In this document: piece after piece, positions 57,006 through 64,000 of the stretch
How positions within the stretch are numbered: position 1 is the stretch's first letter
Layout of the letters: every line of letters starts with the position of its first letter
NCBI RefSeq assembly: GCF_012489685.1
Contig: NC_080042.1
Coordinates: 18,428,150-18,492,149 of the forward strand
Direction: 5' to 3'
DNA from: Lotus japonicus
Lineage: Eukaryota; Streptophyta; Magnoliopsida; Fabales; Fabaceae
Length of the DNA stretch: 64,000 nucleotides
Notes under the pieces: model-generated
The model's input: the letters and a program-made list of their open reading frames with translations, nothing else
Database searches by the model: none
What the model was told of the DNA's origin: nothing
Program-made: the position numbers and the translations under genes

Positions 57006-58694
57006 CTCGAAAACCAAAAATCATACTGATATTTCTTTGAAGAATTAGAAGATTCGGCGGGAAGAATATCGTGTCTAAAATACGTTGGAATCAGTAGGAA
57101 AAATCGGAATCGCGAAATAATCATTTTTCCGCATTTTCCAAATCCTATTAATAGGTGGAAAATAAAAAAAAAAACAAAAAAATTCCCACCTTTGAGAGAG
57201 AGAGGCCGAGAGCTTGAGGAGGAGGAGAGGAGAAGAAGATTTTCGCCGTTTCTTGCCCGATCGTTTCGCCGTTCGTTGCTAATCGAAGACATCGAGGTAT
57301 AGTTACTATCCCTCGCTTCTGATCGTCAGATCTGTCGACTTTTTCTATGTTTTTCTGAGCTCAAAGTTTGGAGCTTTTTGTAAAATTGTCCAAATAGCTT
57401 GATTTCTCTGTCTAAACATCTTCCCTACGTGCCCAAGAGTAGTTCTGTCGGATTACATTTTTCATTCTGTCGCCGAAATTCCGCCGGAATCAATTTTTAC
57501 CTCAAATACCCATTTTTGGGGCAAAGTCTCATCCTTTCGGTTTAGAACTCACGACTTAGCTTAGTGTCAGTAGGATTAGTTGTCATAAACGTCGTTAGTG
57601 ACATTTCCATCCGATTAGTTTTTCAAAATTCGAATTTTTGATTTTCCGAGCTAAAAATATTGACCAAAATACCCCTGTGTTAGTTTTCGACCCGATAATT
57701 TTTCTGAGAATTTCCCTGGCCTAGATATCGCCTAAGAATACCTAGGAATTGATTTAGATCGAAGAAAAAGTTCGAAAACCCTATTTTCCATAGTGGCCGA
57801 AACCTATTTGCTTGGGTACCGTGTCCAAAAATAATTTTTGGGTCTCTATGACCTGAGCCATTGCGTAGCTTTTTCAATTGTGGAAATTTTGGCTCCGGTT
57901 TCGTGTCATTCCGAGTTCTGTAGCTCGAGTTATGCACGTTTTAGCGAATAAAGTGTTTTTGTACAAAACCTGAATCGAGTCAAAACTCATCCATTCGGGG
58001 GAAGCCCTTCCATTCGTGCCTAAATGTTGTACTCTGAAGTTTCTTGAGCTTTGTCGAACATTAGTTAGGATTGTTTCGACTGTATCGACTTGTGTTGATT
58101 CATTATTGCCTTGTTTACTCAAAGGTTCAATTGTGGAAACTTTGGGATTGACTGAACAAGCTTGTGAGGGAGACCTACACCGCGAGACTGGAACAACTCG
58201 AGGTTAGGGAAACTTACTTACTAGCTATTGCTTTATAGGCGTCGATGTATTCGACTTGAATATTGCTTGAATGTTGGATATTGTATTGATATTGTTATTG
58301 AACTGAGCTATATGCCATTATTTCTGTTGAGTTTACTATGTCCTGCATATGCTCTATTGAATTGTACTGACTTGAGATAGTACATGATTATATGATTTCA
58401 GAGTGTGGGAAAACGTGATGTTATGCCATGCTAATGACGAGGTTTGGGAAATGTTAGGCAGGCTCTGACCGAAGGTCTAAGCCATAGTCATTTTAGGATC
58501 GTGACCTTCCCGGGGAATTACTTGGATTTATTGGGATCTTTTTACTTATAGAGTTTTGGAACAAAAGAGGAACGAAACTTGATTTCATAAATGAAATTCA
58601 TAATGCATTAACCAAAGATAGAACATCTTCAAATAGTAATAACAATTTATTGGAAAAGACCTAGGATCTGAAAATGGGTTGGAAAACGGGAATG

Positions 58695-59080
58695 GGTCGA
58701 CGATCTAAGTGTGTGGAAAATCCTTGAGTGCGATAGCACCTTTTACTCCTTTAGCGGTTTATCTAGCCATCCAAAGGATGAGCCAGGGATGATTGGAAAG
58801 TCCCCAAGTGCGAGGGCACCATCTATGCTCATTGAGCAGCCTTTCGGCCATCGAGCTGATGAGCCTGAGTAAATTAAAAAGTCACCGAGTGCGAGCAGCA
58901 TTCTCCTTGTTCGTTGAACAGTCCATTTTACCATCGAGCTGGTGAGTCAAAGTAACTTGAAAAGTCACTGAATGCCAGATGCATTCTTTTGCTCGTTGAG
59001 CAGGTTGGTTGGCCATCGAGGTGGTGTGCCAAAGTGACTAGGAAAGTTACCAAGTGCGACTAGCACTTCTTTGTTTACCT
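58695..59080. repeat. Degenerate tandem repeat, period about 80-85 bp, five units
   Basis: Each unit carries a version of GAAAAGTCACCGAGTGCGAG followed by a C/T-rich stretch and GCCATCGAGCTGGTGAG. Units begin near 58709, 58793, 58878, 58957 and 59039. It lies within the solo LTR and is not coding. Confidence 0.7.
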
Positions 59081-59217
59081 TAGGGTATTGTAGATACAAT
59101 GTACTCTAGCTAGACACGCGTACCTTGGTGAGGACGTTTCGTTGTTTGGCTAACCATATTGCATCCATGCATACATTTCTTGGAAAGTGTGCTGCTTTCC
59201 GAAGGACGATCTCAGAT

Positions 59218-59370
59218 CGGACTTCAACGGAGCTAGATGCCCCATTGGAGCTAGCTGCTTCACAAGAGCGTGCTGCTTCCCAGGAGCGTGCTGCTCCATA
59301 AAAGCGAGATGCTTTACAGGAGTGAGCTGCTTCATAAAAGCGAGATGCTTTAGCGCAGCCAGATGCTTGG
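59218..59370. repeat. Minisatellite, unit about 20 bp
   Basis: Variants of AAGCGAGATGCTTTACAGGAG and GAGCGTGCTGCTTCC alternate about seven times. The apparent minus-strand ORF (KASRFYGAARSWEAARS) is only the repeat translated. Confidence 0.75.
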
Positions 59371-60282
59371 CTTGTCCCATCCATCGAGATGGTGACATTT
59401 TATCCGGATCATCTTTTGAGCATGACATTGCATTGGCACGCCATGCACCTAACTATACTTGTTGATGTTATTGTGATTTGTTGTTGATAAACATCGTTAT
59501 ATATATCTTGATGACTTTATGTTGATAAACATGCTATGTATCAACCTTAGGGTAGGCAATACATGACTTATATGTATATATACAACATATATATATACCC
59601 CCTTTATCACATGTTGTTTGTATTATCTATTTTATTCCGTGAGTTGACCCTAGTGCCTTGGCTTTAATTGTATGTTTGTGTTTGGGCGGTCAGCCTGCTG
59701 CCAGGCGTCCGTCAGCCGGTTCGTGATGATTCGTTGTGCGGGAAAGACCCGGAGCGAAATGACTATTACTGAAGCTGTCGACGAGGACCCGGACTTCATG
59801 CCTGATTGAGGAAGGGTCGATGAAAGTAGTGTGGGATATGGGTGGTTAGAGTCTTTGAGTTGGTTGTTAGAGTCATAGCTCTGATTCGTCATTTGTACTT
59901 TTGGGACAGGGTAGTCTCCGACACATTACTTTCGTGTGGTTCTCCGTAGTTGGGAATCCCATGGAGTAGTCGGTTGTAGAGGTCTAGAGGCGGCCATCTG
60001 GGGCTGACTATTCCTTTCTGTCACTTGTTTAATATTTCGAACTAATTATGCTTTCTGAAAACTTGTAAACCTTGCCGTCACTAGAGGACACTCGTGACGA
60101 TGCTTTTAGTTACAGCAGGACTGTAATAGTATTGTATATTAATCGTTGTTAATCGCGATTGGGATGAGTCTTTATTTCGACAAGTCTTTTTATTTAAACA
60201 AAACGAAAAAAAAATACCTGTTTTTCCGCTTTATTTTATTTTTGAGTTACTAAAGTGACGCCACCGAAATCGGGGTGTTACA

Positions 60283-60287
60283 AAACT
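60283..60287. other. 5-bp target-site duplication AAACT, right partner
   Basis: Matches AAACT at 45230-45234 and 31151-31155. Removing the insertion restores the uninterrupted LTR text seen at 27954-27966 (ATCAAATCAAAACTGAATC). Confidence 0.9.
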
Positions 60288-60567
60288 GAATCTCCAAAGA
60301 TCTTGTTGCGTTTTTCCCAAGTAAAGATAGAAACAAATCTTTTATCAAAGATTGTTACAACAAATAACAACCCACAATTAAAACCCTTCTGGTACAGCTA
60401 CTTGAACCTCAAGTAACTTATAAAAACGTATCTTCATAAGATCTTCAAGGGCCCATAACTAAAACTTAAGTTGAGGACTGATGCCCTAGCTTCGCAGAAT
60501 CAGATGCCACGACATCTGCTTCGACAATCGGTTGTTTTGACAAAATGCAAGACAACATGTAACAACA
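60288..60567 (-). mobile_element. 5' LTR of the gag-only copia, right piece
   Basis: Matches 27967-28257 (GAATCTCCAAAGATCTTGTTG ... ACATGTAACAACA) with small differences, including a missing stretch near 60500 that covers the repeated ATGTCCCGGCATC seen at 28180. It ends at 60567 and is followed by GATGA (60568-60572). Confidence 0.87.
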
Positions 60568-60572
60568 GATGA
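60568..60572. other. 5-bp target-site duplication GATGA, right partner
   Basis: Matches 27360-27364 and closes the outer copia insertion. Confidence 0.8.
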
Positions 60573-62050
60573 TCGTCAATAGAAGAAAGAAAGGACAACT
60601 TGCAAAGGAGAATCAATTGTCCAACTCAAGCTGGCCAACCAGAAGAAGCTGTGTTTAGAGAAAGGAAACATCTTGTCAATATGGAAAATATCTCTGACAA
60701 CACAGAAGAGAGAGAGAGAGAGAGGTCAAAGTGCAAAGCTTTAAGCAACCATCATATATGCAAAATGACCAAGGGAAATCATCATAACCTTTAGATCTAA
60801 AGTTTTCCCTTATCTCTCTAGGAATTAGATGAAGTCCATCGTCTATGTCGATTGTTCCTCAACCAAACATCATCAGTTCATCCATCTCCTAAGGAAGAAG
60901 CTTCAAGTCATTTTACCTACAACCATCGTCTACATCAGAAAGGCAAAAAGGAGAGAAAGAAAGACATTCGTTGAAAGATAAAGAGACGAAGTAACTCACT
61001 GGAAACAAGCTACCTCATAAGTGAAATATTCATCATCATCTGAATGAAAAAAATCCACAAGGAAGCGTGTCAAATAAGTCTCGACATCTGCAGCAGCATG
61101 TGATCTGACACGGTGCAGTAACCAAGGCTGAAGGCACAACGCTCCATCTATCAAAGAGTCTTTTTTTCATCACAACGGATAGTAGCTCCGACCAATACTA
61201 AACAAATTGAAACTTCCAAAGCAATATGTCTTCATCGAGCTGTACCAATTCAACATGTTTACTGACTTCAACAGAGTTTGATGCAACAGTCATAATTTCT
61301 GTGAAGACCATCCAACGGCTAAATCTCTACTCACGGAAGATCAAGAGCTATAAATACGAAGACTTGAAGATTTCACAAGTTGGCTTTTGCAAGTCCAAAC
61401 ACCCGACTCTTAGAAATCTGAATTGGGATTCAATCAGAATATCCTAACCCAGTTCAGCATTTCCACACGTGCTCTTAAGAGCATATTCTCATCATCTGAA
61501 GAAAAGTATAGAAGCTTGAGCTTAGAAGAAGACATCATCATCAGCCTCAGCAACAAGGAGAGTCGCACTTAGGAGATTAATGTTTTTGTTTCATCCTTGT
61601 TGTAAGAGAACATAGAGAAATTCTATAATAGGTAGTGGCAAAAGAATACTCATGCCTTGAGAGGCAGCGACAAAGAGTACTCAATGCATGGAGAGGCAGT
61701 TCTGAAATAATACTAGCTTGGAGAGGCTATAATACTCAAGGCATGGAGAGGCAGTTGCTAAAGAATACTCTTGCCAAAGGAGGCAAACTGAAGAATACCT
61801 GTAAGGAGGAGTCCTTGGAACTCACCCTTAGTGAAATATCGGTTAACATCGAGGACTGGATGTAACCCTATCGTTCTAGGGGCGACCTAGTATAAAAGCT
61901 TGTGTGTCATTGTCTCTTTCATTTACTCTTGCTTATCCGTTGCGCCAAATGACTCAGTTCATCGTCTATCATCAACCATCGTTTGGATCTTAAAGTTTTT
62001 GAAGGGCACAATTCAAGCCTCCCTTTCTTGTGCTTATCTTGCATTATCAC
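60573..62050 (+). mobile_element. Probable old copia-type LTR hosting the nest, right part
   Basis: No gene. It has a TATA-like GTATAAAAGC at 61890-61899 after GGGGCGACC. Near 61996-62050 the text GGGCACAATTCAAGCCTCCC...TGCATTATCA is laid out like the end of the Sirevirus LTRs (ATTCAAACCCCCC...CCTTCA). The start of this LTR is not located; it may lie in 26869-27359. Confidence 0.4.
61630..61800. repeat. Degenerate minisatellite, unit about 33-38 bp
   Basis: GGAGAGGCAGTTCTGAAATA-type units repeat about five times (AAGAATACTCATGCCTTGAGAGGCAG and variants), just upstream of the TATA-like site at 61891. These may be U3 repeats of the LTR. Confidence 0.7.
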
Positions 62051-62689
62051 GATATACTTCCTCTTTGATCTTCCTTTTCTTCCTTTATTTCTCTGAGTAG
62101 ACGCTCTAGTAGATTCAGCACTTCTTTGCTAGTCCATGATGCTTTGATCAATTGATAGTCTTCTGTTTCTTTTGATCAGACCGTATAGCAAATTCTGCAT
62201 TCCTTTGGTTGCCCAAGTTGTCTTGTTGCATATGATTAATGCATAGCTTAAATCAAAATGTGGGTTTCTGTAATTTTTAATAACCAAAACTTCATTCAAT
62301 TTTAAAATTCAACATTTTCTCTCTCCACATTTTTCACTTTCTTCAACTTCTATCCTTTTGCTTTTCGACTTTGTCTTTCTCAGCTACAAATTCACCATAA
62401 ACAACAAAACATAGCTTTTTTTAATACAAACATTCATTAACTATATTAATTCAAAGCAAATCCTCGTACATCATTGCTCAACTCAACAACCGTTCTAAAT
62501 TTAAAATCAAATTCATCAAAGCCACAAACACAAATAATCACCACAGCTTCCTATTTCCCACACATTGTTCTACTTCCCCGAATGACTACATGTTCATCCA
62601 TGTCAGATTTACTCGAATGAATACTGAAGTCAAATTAATTATATAGGGGCTACAATAGAAGATGGTTGACAATTAGTATTATAAATGTG
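62051..62689. other. AT-rich spacer
   Basis: No gene, RNA or recognisable element seen. Confidence 0.5.
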
Positions 62690-63900
62690 GTGAGAGAAAG
62701 TTAAAGAAAGTAATTAATGAAGAGAGAGAACCATTTGTGTTTTAAATTACAATAAACTCATGACTTGACTTTTTTTAAAGGTAAACTTTGAGGGCAGTTT
62801 TAGTAAAAAAAAGGTGTTCCTAGTTAACTTACTCCTTCATAAAATCTAGTGGGAGTAAGTTAACAACCCCATATATATGTGTGTGTGTGAGGAGGGATCC
62901 ACTTACTCCAATAGTAACTTTAAAGAGTAACTCCTCATCTTCACCCTCTATTTTACATTTAACGGTTGTGATTATTCAAATATCACCCTCACGTGAGCAG
63001 TAGTTGATCTTCGGCAATTACTATACAACAACGACGTTGATGGCACATTTTGCCTCACTTTGGCCAATGGATCTTCAGCAATTGCTATACAACAAACTGT
63101 GCGGTGATGGTGGTTTCGAGTTAGGGTATTTAGAATGCACAATATAACAAACTGTTGTGTGGATTCATCACTGCAACGTCTTAAGTTTGGACAAAGTGAA
63201 GCGGCAATCCTGAGAAAATACCTAATTTTTTTTTTAAATCAGGAGAACAAGTACTCATGTTAGCAGTTAACATTTGAATAATCACATCCGTTAAATGTCA
63301 ATAAAAAATAGAGAGTGGAGATGAGTAGTAACTCTTTTTTTTTTAGAAACAAATTTATTAAATCCAGCAAGATGGATCAAACACCACCCAGAAAAGTAGG
63401 TTACAACCCTCCAGTAGGGAGTACAAACATCATGAAAATTACACCCCTTTACTAACATTGTTCCTACTGCACAGAAAGTGCACAACCAAATGAAGTGACT
63501 AAATGTCTCAGCTTAAGACACCCCTTGGCATATTGTAGTCAAATCTGCCTGTCCCCGCCTACAAACAAGGAACCAATACAAGCGTTGTCCATGGCAAAGA
63601 GTATATTAACCTTCTGAGGCCTTAGTCTCCATTACATTGCAAATTTTCCTCTGCCCCCGCATTCCCTTCGTCCTCTATCAACACCTATAGCAGAGTAACT
63701 CTTTAAAGTTACTCTTGGAGTAAGTGGAACCTTCCTCATATATATATATATATATACATAACTTACTCCTACTAGATTTTATGAAGGAGTAAGTTAATAA
63801 GGAACACCTTTTATTTGACTAAAACTGCCCTTAATATTTACCTTTAAAAAAAGTAATATATCTCTATCTTTCACTTTCTCTCACCCCACAAGAAATAATA
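62690..63900. mobile_element. Long-TIR DNA element (MULE-like), non-autonomous
   Basis: The two ends are inverted copies for about 250-300 bases. Left: GGTGTTCCTAGTTAACTTAC, then ATAAAATCTAGT, ACTTACTCCAATAG and CTTTAAAGAGTAACTC, to CATTTAACGGTTGTGATTATT near 62980. The right end carries the complements from 63820 leftwards, and its inner end (AATAATCACATCCGTTAAATG near 63275) is also complementary. Similarity continues outward through GGCAGTTTTAGT and GGTGAGAGAAAGT, so the exact limits are not fixed. The middle (63000-63260) has no transposase. A retroposon interrupts the right arm. Confidence 0.6.
63338..63693 (-). mobile_element. Poly(A) retroposon (5'-truncated LINE or SINE) in the right TIR
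   Basis: Starts on plus with a T-run then AGAAACAAATTTATTAAATCC (minus strand: AATAAATTTGTTTCT then poly(A)), the usual tail of a LINE-type insert. It is flanked by an 11-base duplication AGTAACTCTTT (63327-63337 and 63694-63704), and it splits the palindromic arm exactly there. About 356 bp. A short ORF inside is not informative. Confidence 0.65.
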
Positions 63901-64000
63901 TATCTCTATCTTATTTCTTATGACTATCATTATCCTCAAACTAAGTTTTTATGTCATAAACTTCAACTTGATGAGCATCATATAACGTTATAACACTCTC
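63901..64000. other. AT-rich flank
   Basis: Nothing recognised. Confidence 0.4.

Larger units (their letters stand above)
57006..60282 (+). mobile_element. Nested gypsy-type solo LTR, right part
   Basis: Continues from 45811. With the left part it makes an LTR of about 3854 bp with TGTGAGACCC...GGGGTGTTACA ends and AAACT duplications outside (45230-45234 and 60283-60287). It has no PBS, PPT or internal coding region, so it is a solo LTR left by LTR-LTR recombination. The stretch near 57170-57300 is GA-rich and leader-like. The end (59560-60282) matches the array LTRs in reverse (for example GGGCGGTC and GGTAGGCAATAC words against 2600-2800). It is about twice the length of the array LTRs, partly because of tandem repeats. 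Confidence 0.85.

Noticed and set aside
59106..59465. 92-codon ORFs on both strands with KASRFYGAARS-type repeats
   Set aside because: Translation of a 20-bp minisatellite. The frames stay open only because of the repeat.

Overview
This is plant nuclear DNA, most likely from a papilionoid legume. The evidence is spliced genes with GT-AG introns, a plant type-B response regulator, DREB2-type AP2/ERF remnants, and Ty1/copia (Sirevirus-like) and Ty3/gypsy retrotransposons that make up most of the window. Genus cannot be settled from the sequence. Two runs of exactly 100 N (15426-15525 and 43130-43229) are scaffold gaps, and each is flanked by two almost identical copies of the same sequence.

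Layout. 1-6339: the end of one Ty3/gypsy LTR, then a minus-strand array LTR-internal-LTR-internal-LTR of a short non-autonomous gypsy derivative (period about 2.32 kb). 6340-6830: Sirevirus LTR scraps in both orientations. 7330-11277: a five-exon type-B response regulator gene (cytokinin-type phosphorelay transcription factor) with an in-frame early stop. 12409-13120: a head-to-head pair of dead DREB2-like fragments. 13236-14191: a probable hAT-type element. 15526-26352 repeats 4579-15425 almost base for base, so the response regulator appears twice (7514 and 18444). 26190-26868: a long foldback.

27360-60572 is a nest of three LTR retrotransposons, each with matching 5-bp target-site duplications (TSDs). 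A minus-strand gag-only copia (TSD GATGA, 27365-60567) is split by a solo gypsy-type LTR of about 3.85 kb (TSD AAACT), which is split by a young plus-strand Sirevirus of 11.2 kb (TSD CAAGC, best copy 45812-57000). The Sirevirus lacks integrase, has a stop in reverse transcriptase, and carries a 949-codon third ORF plus a convergent antisense ORF with its own TATA box. The copy at 31734-42853 is very probably the same locus assembled twice, with a chimeric tail at 42854-43129. 60573-62050 resumes the older host sequence of the nest; 62690-63900 is a long-TIR element hit by a small poly(A) retroposon.

The only plausible functional host gene is the response regulator. Everything else is mobile-element sequence, its debris, or AT-rich spacer. 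The least ordinary items are the antisense gene-like unit inside the Sirevirus, the LTR-sharing gypsy array, the clean TSD-verified nest, and the two duplications at gaps, which would mislead gene and TE copy counts if taken at face value.
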